From: Muribaculaceae bacterium
GTDB taxonomy: Bacteria > Bacteroidota > Bacteroidia > Bacteroidales > Muribaculaceae
Reading direction: 5' to 3'
Length of the DNA stretch: 64,000 nt
Assembly: GCA_017621845.1 (NCBI GenBank)
Contig: JAGASI010000010.1
Coordinates: 1-64,000, forward strand
Below the pieces are notes generated by a model. It was not told where the DNA came from and did not search any database. It worked only from the letters and a program-made list of their open reading frames with translations. Positions 43,576 through 53,057 of the stretch are shown piece by piece. Both the position numbers and the translations under genes were made by a program. Position 1 is the stretch's first letter, and the number at the start of each line of letters is the position of its first letter.

Positions 43576-44847
43576 TTATTTTTCATGGAGAAAGTCAATT
43601 GCATATTCCAATTGATTGTCGATATGCTCGTTGGTAAGTTTTTCACTGTCCAATGTCACTTTTATATCGGGCAAGACACCCTCTCCCTCCACAAATGTCC
43701 CAGCGACAGTGCGTGCCAACCACGTGCTTGTCTTGACATAATATGTCGCAGATTTTAAATTCTTGTCCCCGAACTCTCCGGAAAACGATACATGGGTGTT
43801 ATCGGTCAGCGGCCCGGTGGCTCCGTATGTCTGTTCACCGATAACTGTAGCATAAGGAAGATTTTTTGCACCCATTGATGTAATTTCAGCCATACTGCCC
43901 GAATAACGGTTGACAAGCACCACCAGCTTCTGGTCAGCCATGCAGAGTGCATCAGGCAGTTCGTCTTTCCATTCCATCAATTTACCTATCTGGCGCTGAG
44001 TTGTAGGCTCAGCTATAAATGGTGTCCATTCGCCATAGTCAAGCCTGCCGGTTCCCACCTTTGTCTTTGAATCAAGTAGATGACAAGGTTCTTTCAATAA
44101 TGGCCCCAGGATTGTAATATTGTCCCACAACATTCCTCCTCCATTGTCGCGTAAATCTATAATCACGTTCTTAATATTATCATTGAAAAGCAACTGCCTT
44201 ATATAGGTGTCATACACCCGATATGCATCTGGATTACCCAGACTGGCCATCACATAGAAACTGGCGGGCTTAAGATAGAGGATATCCTCATCCACAACAA
44301 ATGTGAACATTGATTCCAAACCGCCGGTTGATTCACCATCATAAAATCCGGCGCCATGCTCGATACGTCCATCATCTTTCAATTTATTATAGCACTCTAC
44401 AAAGTTGTTGATTGGAATATTTGCTTGTAAATCATCCCTTTTCTCCACCTTAAGCTTTCCCGGATTCACCACAACATACGTATTTTTTTCGTCCGGGCCG
44501 GCTTTCAGATTTTCCAAAATTATAACCATGTGGTTATCAATAAGTCCTCCGCAGATTTCCTCATAGAGTTTCTGAAGATCTTCAGTCTTTACGGTCTCCT
44601 GCTCATCAAGATATTCAAAACGATGGTGATATTTAGTATATACCTCATCCCAATCAATCGAGTCTATTTCCCAGAAAACATAGTTTTGGTTTATTCCATG
44701 CCAGATTGCTTCAAACTGGCCGGTCATTGTTTCAGTTTGGGGATAGTGGCTCGGATCAATCAAATCATCACCACTGTCTCGGCATGATGAGAAAATCATC
44801 AACACACTTATCAACAAACATATTTTGAATAATTGTTTCTTTATCAT
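43576..44847 (-). CDS. S41-family (C-terminal processing) peptidase lipoprotein
   Basis: 423 residues from the ATG at 44847. An ATG 81 nt upstream lies inside the preceding gene and is less likely. The lipobox is LMIFSSC. The S41 core shows VIIDLRDNGGG and the nucleophile region VLVNRYSGSMAE, followed by GAKNLPYATVIGEQTYGATG. No PDZ domain is obvious, as in the TSPc-type lipoproteins of Bacteroidales. These enzymes cleave C-terminal regions of envelope proteins using a Ser/Lys pair. It is 10 nt downstream of the membrane protein gene and belongs to the same surface operon as the C11 peptidase. Confidence 0.87.
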   Translation of the reverse strand: MIKKQLFKICLLISVLMIFSSCRDSGDDLIDPSHYPQTETMTGQFEAIWHGINQNYVFWEIDSIDWDEVYTKYHHRFEYLDEQETVKTEDLQKLYEEICGGLIDNHMVIILENLKAGPDEKNTYVVVNPGKLKVEKRDDLQANIPINNFVECYNKLKDDGRIEHGAGFYDGESTGGLESMFTFVVDEDILYLKPASFYVMASLGNPDAYRVYDTYIRQLLFNDNIKNVIIDLRDNGGGMLWDNITILGPLLKEPCHLLDSKTKVGTGRLDYGEWTPFIAEPTTQRQIGKLMEWKDELPDALCMADQKLVVLVNRYSGSMAEITSMGAKNLPYATVIGEQTYGATGPLTDNTHVSFSGEFGDKNLKSATYYVKTSTWLARTVAGTFVEGEGVLPDIKVTLDSEKLTNEHIDNQLEYAIDFLHEK

Positions 44848-44857
44848 ACTGTTTGTA

Positions 44858-45613
44858 TTAGTCTTTTTTATTGCTGTAATCTTTTTCAGTAAAATACTCG
44901 TTTTTATCCAGGAGGTTGCCGACTTCATCCAGTTCGTCTTGCGTTAAGGTCAGGACCTCCTTGTTGCGTTCATTCAACTGCCGTGCTATGTCATTTACCG
45001 ACACGAGGAATGGTGTGGTATAAGCTTGAACATGCATTACATAACGCACATCATTACGATTAAGAAATGCTTTGACTGCTTCTTCTGCATCGGGATAATC
45101 TTGAGGAGGGGTATCATTCCAATAAGAGCGGAAGGCTTCCATCCTAAGATTTTCAATTTTATCATATTCCTTAAAGCATAGATCAAGCATACTGTAGCAA
45201 TTCCCTATTCGGCTGATTACCTTGACATCCTCTATATTTTGCCATACCTCAAAACTTGAGGAAAAAATCTGGCGTGTACTTTTGTCTGTGGTGTAAGCTC
45301 TCGTTGATGCAAATTGGTTCACTATCATCTGTAGCGAATCCTCTCCCATAGTGCCGAGTTTATCAGGGAATAAAGACATCGCACGATTGAAAAGAACATC
45401 GTTTCTTTCCATCTCTTCAAGAAGATTGCTCAAATTTTTAATGGAGGAATCAAGATTATGAATGGCCATAATGACTGTCTTATCAGCCATTTCTTTCCGC
45501 GTCTTATCCTCCAACCAAACAGTTGTGCCAAAGGTTACGATTATACCAATTATTGTCCCTGTTGTGGCTATCGTCACGTCTTTCCACCACGAGTAATCAA
45601 TGAATTTTCTCAT
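44858..45613 (-). CDS. single-pass membrane protein of unknown function
   Basis: 251 residues. A short N-terminal cytoplasmic piece is followed by one membrane helix (about residues 14-34, IATTGTIIGIIVTFGTTVWL) and a long charged, mainly helical periplasmic domain with coiled-coil-like LDSSIKNLSNLLEEMERN. The SWWKDVTIATTGTIIGI start resembles small families of Bacteroidetes membrane proteins that I cannot name with confidence. In the operon it precedes the S41 peptidase by 10 nt. A role as inner-membrane partner of the surface peptidases is conceivable but not supported by any motif. Confidence 0.65.
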   Translation of the reverse strand: MRKFIDYSWWKDVTIATTGTIIGIIVTFGTTVWLEDKTRKEMADKTVIMAIHNLDSSIKNLSNLLEEMERNDVLFNRAMSLFPDKLGTMGEDSLQMIVNQFASTRAYTTDKSTRQIFSSSFEVWQNIEDVKVISRIGNCYSMLDLCFKEYDKIENLRMEAFRSYWNDTPPQDYPDAEEAVKAFLNRNDVRYVMHVQAYTTPFLVSVNDIARQLNERNKEVLTLTQDELDEVGNLLDKNEYFTEKDYSNKKD

Positions 45614-45659
45614 GTGCTTTAAATATATTTATGACAGCAGTCATTATCAGTCTTAACCT

Positions 45660-46961
45660 CTAATAACCTTTCATCAGCATTTTGCGACCATCTGAAATGA
45701 CGACTATACCCCGATAAGAGCTATCCACCCTTTGTCCATATACATTATAATATATAGGCGATGATTTGAAGTCAGCATCAATTAATTCAACACCGGATGT
45801 ATCTACCACGGGAATTACAATAGATTTCTCCATCTGTGTCCGACCATTGAAAACAATCTGTATATTCATTGGTAAAGCCCAATCATATTCTTTTGCTATA
45901 TCAAATGATACATTATTCAGAGGCACAGAAATGTCAGCCGTATAGTCCACATTGGAATTACTCCACACTTCGTTGCTGAATTCATAGTTATAGTCTTGTC
46001 CTAACAGTTCGGCCTTTATTATAATCGTAGGCTTACCCGTGTCCGAGTTTAATGAAATATAAGGATATCCATATTTCATTGAGATTTTTAGATTCGCTTC
46101 TTTGTCCTTACCTATTACATATTGCTCTTTGTCGAATGAAATATCAGTCTGCAACACGTCATTTACCTCCACGTCAAATGTGCGAGCAGCAGGAGCAAAG
46201 TCACTTGAAATAATTCCGACATATTTCCCGGGCTCAAGACTTCCAAACTCAAGATTCATCGTTGAGGTTGAGGCTATCAAGGGCTTGTCCGTTTCAAGAC
46301 TAAAAGTCTCATTGCCTTCAACTATTATAGATGTCGGCGATTCTACCGGGGCAAGGGTCCAGTCAAGGGTGTACTCTCCTGTTAATAATGAAGCATCAAA
46401 TGGGTAGCCACCGGTGATGTTCAATATTGAGGTCATCGGCTCTCCTTTCTTGAAAATAGTTCTATAAACACGCGCACACGCCTCATCTTTAATGACAATC
46501 TCTTGTTTATCCTTGTATAGGTCAGGAGCCAATCCAAACTCAATAGTATACTGACCTCCTTTGTTGACTGTACATCCCACGCTATGCGAGCAATTCCAGC
46601 CTTCTACAAATTCCATAGTCTTGAAATCCTGACTTATATCCTTTTTATGGGATGCCTCAAGGTTGCCATATGCATCTGTATATTTGATATAAACATTGGG
46701 CGCGACCGGCGCTTCAAATTCTTCAGGAATATCTTTAATGCTGAAAAATGTAAGGCGGCCCTGTTGAATGCCTGTGTGAAAGCCCGGTTCATCCCAATAT
46801 TCTATATTGTTAACAATAAACGCATTGATAGTTTTTATTGTCTGGTCTTTAACTGCAAGAAAGTCCCAGGGTGTCGGGAGTAACGTATAGGAGGTCTCTT
46901 CAGTTGCAAGAGTGGAGGCTGATGGTAAAAGGAATGCAATTATTAAAAAGGAGGTCTTCAT
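45660..46961 (-). CDS. secreted multi-beta-sandwich protein with a type IX-like C-terminus
   Basis: 433 residues. Signal peptide (to about ASTLA). The body is beta-rich with repeated Ig-like segments (LEFGSLEPGKYVGIIS, LTGEYTLDWTLAPVE). The end, YYNVYGQRVDSSYRG then IVVISDGRKMLMKGY, is the short C-terminal form common in Bacteroidales proteins sent through type IX-like export. Two cysteines near residue 120 (CSHSVGC) may form a disulfide. No catalytic motif. It may be a substrate or adhesin served by the operon's peptidases (inference). Starts 72 nt after the first operon gene. Confidence 0.7.
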   Translation of the reverse strand: MKTSFLIIAFLLPSASTLATEETSYTLLPTPWDFLAVKDQTIKTINAFIVNNIEYWDEPGFHTGIQQGRLTFFSIKDIPEEFEAPVAPNVYIKYTDAYGNLEASHKKDISQDFKTMEFVEGWNCSHSVGCTVNKGGQYTIEFGLAPDLYKDKQEIVIKDEACARVYRTIFKKGEPMTSILNITGGYPFDASLLTGEYTLDWTLAPVESPTSIIVEGNETFSLETDKPLIASTSTMNLEFGSLEPGKYVGIISSDFAPAARTFDVEVNDVLQTDISFDKEQYVIGKDKEANLKISMKYGYPYISLNSDTGKPTIIIKAELLGQDYNYEFSNEVWSNSNVDYTADISVPLNNVSFDIAKEYDWALPMNIQIVFNGRTQMEKSIVIPVVDTSGVELIDADFKSSPIYYNVYGQRVDSSYRGIVVISDGRKMLMKGY

Positions 46962-47033
46962 GAATGTGAAAGATATTGTTCAAAACCTAAAATCAGGATA
47001 CATTGAGTGATAACACCGTATTAACCACGGTAT

Positions 47034-47603
47034 TTAATTGTTTATTTGAGTTATTGAGATTCCACTATCGGTATCAGAAATGGATATTGAATATGAAATG
47101 TCAGATAATCTCGTATTCAATCTTTCAATGTATTTAGTCACATCCTTACCAAGTGTTGGTAAACCTGAAGTAGAAGGAGTCGAACTTGTTTCAGTATATT
47201 TTGTTCCATCAGAGTATGTTACCTCATAGGCATACCATGAGCAACCGGCCGCCAATTTAAACTCTTCGTTGTCGGCGGGTGCCGGTGTCTTAGGCGTCAT
47301 TTTCATAGAAATGCTTGCCTTTGCCGGGAAAGTGGCATAAGTGGACACGAGTTGAGACTTCGTCTTAGTTATTTTTGCACTATCTTTAGTGCCATCGGGA
47401 TTTGTCCATTTTGCTTCAATATCCGCAACGCGTAGCATATCCTCGCTCACGTCATAGATATACATCACTTTAACCGACTTTACCGTTTTATGAGTTTCCG
47501 GTTGTTCCGGATTGTTTGGCTCATCACTGCCACAAGCGGCAAGACACAAGCTCAAGACTGCTACAGGCATGAATTTAATCGCCTTTTTCAAAGTAATCAT
47601 CAT
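47034..47603 (-). CDS. lipoprotein of unknown function, first gene of the protease operon
   Basis: 189 residues. Signal peptide with lipobox LCLAACG, then a Pro/Glu linker and a beta-rich domain (VKVMYIYDVSEDMLRVADIEAKWTNPDG) ending in a Ser/Ile-rich strand. The start could be M2 (ATG at 47600). No family recognised. It is divergent from the TPR-AraC regulator gene with 317 nt between them, and heads the minus-strand operon that contains the S41 and C11 peptidases. Confidence 0.7.
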   Translation of the reverse strand: MMITLKKAIKFMPVAVLSLCLAACGSDEPNNPEQPETHKTVKSVKVMYIYDVSEDMLRVADIEAKWTNPDGTKDSAKITKTKSQLVSTYATFPAKASISMKMTPKTPAPADNEEFKLAAGCSWYAYEVTYSDGTKYTETSSTPSTSGLPTLGKDVTKYIERLNTRLSDISYSISISDTDSGISITQINN

Positions 47604-47641
47604 TATTGTTTCTGTGTTTTAAAAAATTCATTTAAGTACTG

Positions 47642-47670
47642 CAAACTTAGACAATAAGTATGTTGCCAAA
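47642..47670 (-). promoter_or_regulatory. putative promoter of the surface protease operon
   Basis: Minus strand: -7 TAAGTTTG (47649-47642), 38 nt before the ATG at 47603. A TTTG (47670-47667) lies 17 nt upstream, shorter than the usual 19-21. A poor -33 spacing fits a promoter that needs an activator. Confidence 0.5.
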
Positions 47671-47868
47671 TCCGGTTGCACTTGCAGAGATGTCCTATTC
47701 GGTACTTTTCGTTGTTTGATATTGTAGTCTCATATTGTCAACCAAATATCTCATTATGTCATTAGCCTGCTAATTAACAGATAACAAGTATTATTCAACC
47801 AATCTTGATGAATATATTGCCTATGTCCCAATGCCATCGATGTTATGAAAACAATAGCTGTTGCAACC

Positions 47869-47876
47869 TACCTTTG
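47869..47876 (+). promoter_or_regulatory. -7 box of the TPR-AraC regulator gene
   Basis: TACCTTTG, 44 nt before the ATG at 47921. A one-mismatch -33 (TATG, 47844-47847) lies 21 nt upstream. Confidence 0.6.
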
Positions 47877-47920
47877 TATGATGCCGTCACAATGATTAAA
47901 TTTGTAAAGCAATAGGTAAA

Positions 47921-49726
47921 ATGCCAGCCTTGACTTATTATAAAATGCTTCGATTAAACTCCATATTAATAATTATACTCTCTGTAAGTTTTTGCTACTT
48001 GAAGGGCTTCTGTGAAACAACTTTCACGGAAGATTCTTTTCGGGCTATATATATTAAAGACCCCAATAAAGCTTTGTCTCTCATCGACAAGGAAGAGAGA
48101 AAACCTTCCGGGAAGATAGATCCTCTGCGCTTTGACTTGATGCGCGCATGGTGTTATAATGTAAAAAACGATTATCTATCAATGGAGACGTGCGTCCGCA
48201 GGGGACTGGCAAATGACTCGATACGCCTGGTGCCTATACGTAATATCCCTTATTCAAGACTTCTGGTAGAGGCATTGGTACGTACCAACAGATATGAAGA
48301 GGCTATCAATCAATGTGATTCTGTGATTAGAATGGCTCGCATTACGGGCAACAGAAATGTTGAAGCCCAGATCTTATGTGACATGGCAAATATTTACAAG
48401 CAGATGTCATACAACAGTATGGGAGAGAAGTGCTTTAACCAAGCCATAAAACTGATGGCTGATTCCAAAGATGTTCGTGATATGGCAATCTTGTCCACTG
48501 CCTATGGCGATTACATTTCATTCTTAATAGATCAAAACCGTATAGATGAAGCTCTCTCTGTCGGATATAAGAAGCAAGCTGTCATCGACAAAATGAGTAC
48601 AATCCCCGGACCTCCACCGGGATATATTGATCGGGATTATGGATACTTATTCACAAAAATGGCCTTCCTACTGCACTCAGCAGGACGCAAGAGTGAGTCA
48701 GAACAATATTATGTTAAATTTCTTTCAACAGACTTCTCCAAAACTATTGAAGGTAAGAAGTATGCTGTTCCATTCCTTATATCGGCCAATCGTTTCCGTG
48801 ATGCCAAAATCATGAATGAGGAATGTATAGCGACCTTTACAAATGATACTGTCAGCAATGAATATCTTAATCTACTACAATACCAGGCGGACATAGAACG
48901 TGGACTAAACGAATATCAAGCGGCGAACATCACTATGAAACGATGCTACATATTGCGTGATTCAATATATGCTCGTGAAAGTAAAAGTGAAGCACAAAAG
49001 TTTGCCATTCAATTCCAACTTAAAGAGAAGGAATTTGAATTAAAGATGGCAAACGCCAACGCCACTAAGCGCAACATTTTACTTATTGGGGTATCCATTA
49101 TAGCCACACTTCTGATTGTCCTGCTGTGGGTGACACGACGTAACCTCTCGATTTCCCAAGAGAGGAACAAAGCATTGGTCTATAAGCTTGACCAACTTAT
49201 ATCCAAGCATGAAGAACAACGCAAAGCCTATGGGGATAGAATATCAGACGCGTGTGAACCACCTACCGAATTTCCATCCATAGAAAAAACATACAGAGCT
49301 GAAAATAACTTAACATCACCCCCTACACTCAATTATATTCAATCTGATGACAACGGTCCGGGATATGTAAATTTCATGAGGATGGAAACATTGATTGTCG
49401 ATAAAAAATTGTTTCTTGAACCAAAATTTGGTCGCGACGAACTTTGCCGCATAGCCAATGTTTCAAAGAACGATATCAGCCCGATGTTACGAAAATATGC
49501 CGGAGTAGATAATGTCACCGACTACATTAATCGCCTTAAGGTGGAATACTCAATAAAACTGTTGAGCGAAAAACCCAACCTCTCGATTGATGCCATAGCC
49601 GCTGAGTCCAATTTCACGAGCAGGAGTACATTTTATCGAGTCTTTCAGAAAATTTGCGGCATGACACCGGCTCAATACAAAAAAACTAAGAACCTGTCCC
49701 ACCTTAGATTTTCCGGCAATACATAA
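47921..49726 (+). CDS. TPR-membrane-AraC-type transcriptional regulator
   Basis: 601 residues (M9 at 47945 is an alternative start that places the signal peptide at the very N-terminus). After a signal sequence come TPR-like helical repeats (about 40-340: EEAINQCDSVIRMARITGN, GEKCFNQAIKLM), one membrane helix (about 385-406), a short coiled coil and a C-terminal AraC-type DNA-binding domain with LCRIANVSKNDISPMLRKY and IAAESNFTSRSTFYRVFQK. The architecture places a periplasmic sensor and a cytoplasmic DNA-binding domain in one chain. It is divergent from the seven-gene surface operon and is its best candidate regulator. Confidence 0.88.
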   Translation: MPALTYYKMLRLNSILIIILSVSFCYLKGFCETTFTEDSFRAIYIKDPNKALSLIDKEERKPSGKIDPLRFDLMRAWCYNVKNDYLSMETCVRRGLANDSIRLVPIRNIPYSRLLVEALVRTNRYEEAINQCDSVIRMARITGNRNVEAQILCDMANIYKQMSYNSMGEKCFNQAIKLMADSKDVRDMAILSTAYGDYISFLIDQNRIDEALSVGYKKQAVIDKMSTIPGPPPGYIDRDYGYLFTKMAFLLHSAGRKSESEQYYVKFLSTDFSKTIEGKKYAVPFLISANRFRDAKIMNEECIATFTNDTVSNEYLNLLQYQADIERGLNEYQAANITMKRCYILRDSIYARESKSEAQKFAIQFQLKEKEFELKMANANATKRNILLIGVSIIATLLIVLLWVTRRNLSISQERNKALVYKLDQLISKHEEQRKAYGDRISDACEPPTEFPSIEKTYRAENNLTSPPTLNYIQSDDNGPGYVNFMRMETLIVDKKLFLEPKFGRDELCRIANVSKNDISPMLRKYAGVDNVTDYINRLKVEYSIKLLSEKPNLSIDAIAAESNFTSRSTFYRVFQKICGMTPAQYKKTKNLSHLRFSGNT

Positions 49727-49837
49727 GAATGTCATAACACCAGTCCGGCACACCTGCCCACCCAATTTTTTACTTTGCAAAAGTGTACTCTGAAATCAAT
49801 ATGCCTTAAAAACAGATATGTTCTTGGGAAAAATCAT

Positions 49838-49845
49838 TAACTTTG
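49838..49845 (+). promoter_or_regulatory. -7 box of the beta-helix gene
   Basis: TAACTTTG, 57 nt before the ATG at 49903. No convincing -33 box at standard distance. Confidence 0.5.
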
Positions 49846-49902
49846 TGTCTATAAACAAAAATTCTAAATTACAAAACCAATCACGACACTTTAGCACCAG
49901 TC

Positions 49903-52788
49903 ATGAATCTTAAACATCTAATCCAGGCATCGGCCACATCATTGATATTGGCCTCGATGCTGACTTTAAGTTCTGAAGCCCAGGCCGAGACTTATCTGTT
50001 ACACAAAGACATAGCCGGCAAAACCGAAGGTAGTTATTACAACTACAAAGACCGTTATTTCCAAGTAGGCACTACCGCCTTTAACAGTTGGTGGACACTC
50101 GCCAATAAACTACAAGACGGTGATATCATATACTTTGGGCCTCAAGCCACTGGCAATATCACCATCAACAAGAACAACCTCACGCTACTTGGCGCCAATG
50201 CTTTCTGTGACGCCTGGTCAGGACAACGCAATAATGCCGCCGAGTCATCATTCACCGGCACACTAACCATTGCCAATGGCGTTTCGGGCACTACAATCAA
50301 CGGCTTCCTGTTCACCGGAGAGGGATGTGTACGCAACGAGACTTCGGGCCGTGGCACGACAGCCCTGCATGACATCTCACTGGTCTATAACAAATGTGAG
50401 AACACGACAATCGTCCAGGGCGACGACAACGCTATTTTCTTCTTAGGTAAGGCTTATCGCCCCAACAACTCAGATACCAACACCAACGACCCCTCAAAAT
50501 GGGCCGCCAACTGCCGTTATGAAAACGTCACTATCGCCCATAACGCTTTCTATGGCAAATATGCCGCCAATCAGCCTGCCTGCATACAGGTAGCTGGCTC
50601 CTACGGCACCCTTAACATCGAGGACAACCGATTTGAGAATGGCGGTTGCCCCATCAACATCTTCAACCTTTCAGGCGACTTTAATATAAAGCACAATCAA
50701 TTTAAGAATGTTGGTCAAGGCCTCAACGAAAACACCGGAGGCTCCAAAGGCGAATTCTGTATACGTCTGTTCTATATCGGCGTCCGCTCGGGCGATGCTG
50801 CCGTCAACGGCTACATACGCCACAACATCTTTGACGGATGTCAGGGTCAGTCCAGCATGTACTCGCTCATACGCTTCTATGCTGGTAACACATCCGAAGC
50901 CAAATACCCCCCTGTCAACACCGCCTTGTTCATCAACCACAACACATTCAAGAACAAGACAAGCTTCAGAGACGCCTCAAACAACTATGTCTTCTATGCC
51001 GACAAAGGCACCTGTACCGACGGTGCAACAGTTGACATGCGCTTCAACCGCTATGACCAATCTGAGTTACAATTTGCCTGGGTAAAACCGGCGTGGATGA
51101 CTGAGCCCGGTCGCTTTTATGCATCTTCGACCGAGATTTTTGAGCACACCACAGCCAAGAGTGAAACCGAGGGCACCGGCACTCTCATCGATTTCTATGG
51201 CGCCAAGACAGCACCTGACGGAACATACTTCGGTGGAGCTTTTGCCACCGGCAACCGTCTAAAAAGCAACACATTCACCAATACTACAGTTGTTCAAAGC
51301 TTTGACCGCGATGACGTCACCGGAGACTTCTACTTTGTCCAGGTACAAAACGGAACATATGGAAACAAACACGGCGGAGGCTACACATACACCAACGAGA
51401 AACCACTGACCGTAACTCGCACATACAAGACAACAACCACAACAAAAGGATGGAACGAAACTAAGATGTATCTTGACTGGGCCGGTCACGGTTCAAACAT
51501 GGCCGTAATCAATATTAACGGCACTTTATGGATTGTTACCGGCGGCAACTCAATCTCAGACACCGATCCCAATCCCAAAAAGGTTTGCTTCGTACCTTAC
51601 GTTGCCGGTGCTTATGCCAGTCTTAACGAGAAAGTTGATGCGTTCACCTATGGAGGCAAGACTTATAACATCAAACGCCTCAACCGCAACTGGGTGACCG
51701 AAAAAGGCCTCTCTGAAGAGCCCTATTATCCATATCCATCCATTGACCGCGACAACAACCTTCTTGTCGAGCGCTCACGCACCTCGGGCGGTGACTACTT
51801 TACTGTATATGAGCTCACTGATGCTTTCAACAATCCCGAGACATGCAAACCCATAGGACAAGTCTTTATCGCCAAAGGCACCGCTCCCATGACCACTTCA
51901 TCCCGCGACTTCTACAAAACGGCTGACAAAGGCTTCAAGACCTGGAGTGACCAAGGATTTACCATCTCAGGTGACTACATATATACCTATGAAGGTAACT
52001 CACTTGAAGGATACTCTGGAACACCAACACCTACTGATGGCAAACCAACTCAAATTGTAAACGTTGCCAACTGGCGAACAGGTGAATTTGTTTACCGAAA
52101 AGCCATACTTAAAACTACCGTATACGGCTCATCAGATGCCGGCCCCTATAAACTCAACCCCGGCGAGCCTGAAGGCATCAAAATACATCGCGACGACTCA
52201 GGACGCGCCAATCTCCTCATCGGCGTAGTTGAAGGTGCCTCAGATGCCCGCAAATTCAACGTCTTTGCATATCGCCAGAAACGTGTCAATGGACAAGGCC
52301 GTGTATTTGACTCATACAACCCCACCCCAACCATGACTCCGGCTTACAATTCTCTCGACTTCATCTCAAGTGGTGGTACAGACAGCAAGTGGTTCCGCGT
52401 CAAAATCAACGGCGAGGCCCGCGATGTTCACGCCTCGATTGTTGGCCCTGACGGCTACAACTTTAATGTCGAGAAAACTGCCGGTGACGAGTATACCACC
52501 AACCACGACTACTCAGTGAAGTTTACACCCACTAACAATAAAGTCAACTTCTCAGCCTACCTCAAGCTCTCGACACCCAACGCATCCGATATTCTCGTGC
52601 CTCTGACCGGTACCTACACCGGCGAACTCACCGGTGTCGAGGACATCAACACTGACAACGTTCAGATTGAGAATGAGATTGAAGGTTACTATGACCTCAT
52701 GGGTCGTCGACTCACATCCACCGACAATTACAACGGTTATATCATAATACGTTACACCGACGGCTCCGCCGAGAAGATACTGAAATAA
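49903..52788 (+). CDS. large secreted parallel beta-helix protein with a type IX-like C-terminus
   Basis: 961 residues. Signal peptide (to about EAQA). Residues about 90-420 are a right-handed parallel beta-helix: repeated short strands with Asn ladders (GTLNIEDNRFENGGCPINIF, NGYIRHNIFDGC). Residues about 460-860 form a beta-propeller or sandwich region (DFYFVQVQNGTYG, YPYPSIDRDNNLLVERS). The end (EGYYDLMGRRLTS, YNGYIIIRYTDGSAEKILK) is a short sorting-type tail. Beta-helix domains often bind or cleave polysaccharide, but I see no clear catalytic residues. Single gene, with its own promoter and terminator. Confidence 0.75.
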   Translation: MNLKHLIQASATSLILASMLTLSSEAQAETYLLHKDIAGKTEGSYYNYKDRYFQVGTTAFNSWWTLANKLQDGDIIYFGPQATGNITINKNNLTLLGANAFCDAWSGQRNNAAESSFTGTLTIANGVSGTTINGFLFTGEGCVRNETSGRGTTALHDISLVYNKCENTTIVQGDDNAIFFLGKAYRPNNSDTNTNDPSKWAANCRYENVTIAHNAFYGKYAANQPACIQVAGSYGTLNIEDNRFENGGCPINIFNLSGDFNIKHNQFKNVGQGLNENTGGSKGEFCIRLFYIGVRSGDAAVNGYIRHNIFDGCQGQSSMYSLIRFYAGNTSEAKYPPVNTALFINHNTFKNKTSFRDASNNYVFYADKGTCTDGATVDMRFNRYDQSELQFAWVKPAWMTEPGRFYASSTEIFEHTTAKSETEGTGTLIDFYGAKTAPDGTYFGGAFATGNRLKSNTFTNTTVVQSFDRDDVTGDFYFVQVQNGTYGNKHGGGYTYTNEKPLTVTRTYKTTTTTKGWNETKMYLDWAGHGSNMAVININGTLWIVTGGNSISDTDPNPKKVCFVPYVAGAYASLNEKVDAFTYGGKTYNIKRLNRNWVTEKGLSEEPYYPYPSIDRDNNLLVERSRTSGGDYFTVYELTDAFNNPETCKPIGQVFIAKGTAPMTTSSRDFYKTADKGFKTWSDQGFTISGDYIYTYEGNSLEGYSGTPTPTDGKPTQIVNVANWRTGEFVYRKAILKTTVYGSSDAGPYKLNPGEPEGIKIHRDDSGRANLLIGVVEGASDARKFNVFAYRQKRVNGQGRVFDSYNPTPTMTPAYNSLDFISSGGTDSKWFRVKINGEARDVHASIVGPDGYNFNVEKTAGDEYTTNHDYSVKFTPTNNKVNFSAYLKLSTPNASDILVPLTGTYTGELTGVEDINTDNVQIENEIEGYYDLMGRRLTSTDNYNGYIIIRYTDGSAEKILK

Positions 52789-52852
52789 TCACCGGCACAC
52801 ACATAACACCGGCTATTTCAACCTAAGCACCTCTTTTCTCACTTCCCTATCA

Positions 52853-52890
52853 AAGTCACCCCCTCGCCACCTCCGGCGAGGGGGTGACTT
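52853..52890 (+). terminator. terminator of the beta-helix gene
   Basis: Perfect 16-bp GC-rich arms (52853-52868, 52875-52890) around a 6-nt loop, 64 nt after the stop. Confidence 0.88.
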
Positions 52891-53007
52891 ATTAGTCTCC
52901 TGACTCACGTTACTCCTTCTTGATTTCTATTTACGACATATCACTGACAATTTACCACCGAACAACAATCCGACTTAGAATGTGTCCGATAACTTATATT
53001 TTTTTTG

Positions 53008-53015
53008 TAAATTTG
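53008..53015 (+). promoter_or_regulatory. -7 box of the zinc-ribbon protein gene
   Basis: TAAATTTG, 42 nt before the ATG at 53058. It makes the in-frame start at 52920 impossible for this message. Confidence 0.55.
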
Positions 53016-53057
53016 TGCAAACATGTAAAACCTACAATCATCTCAAACCAATTCATT

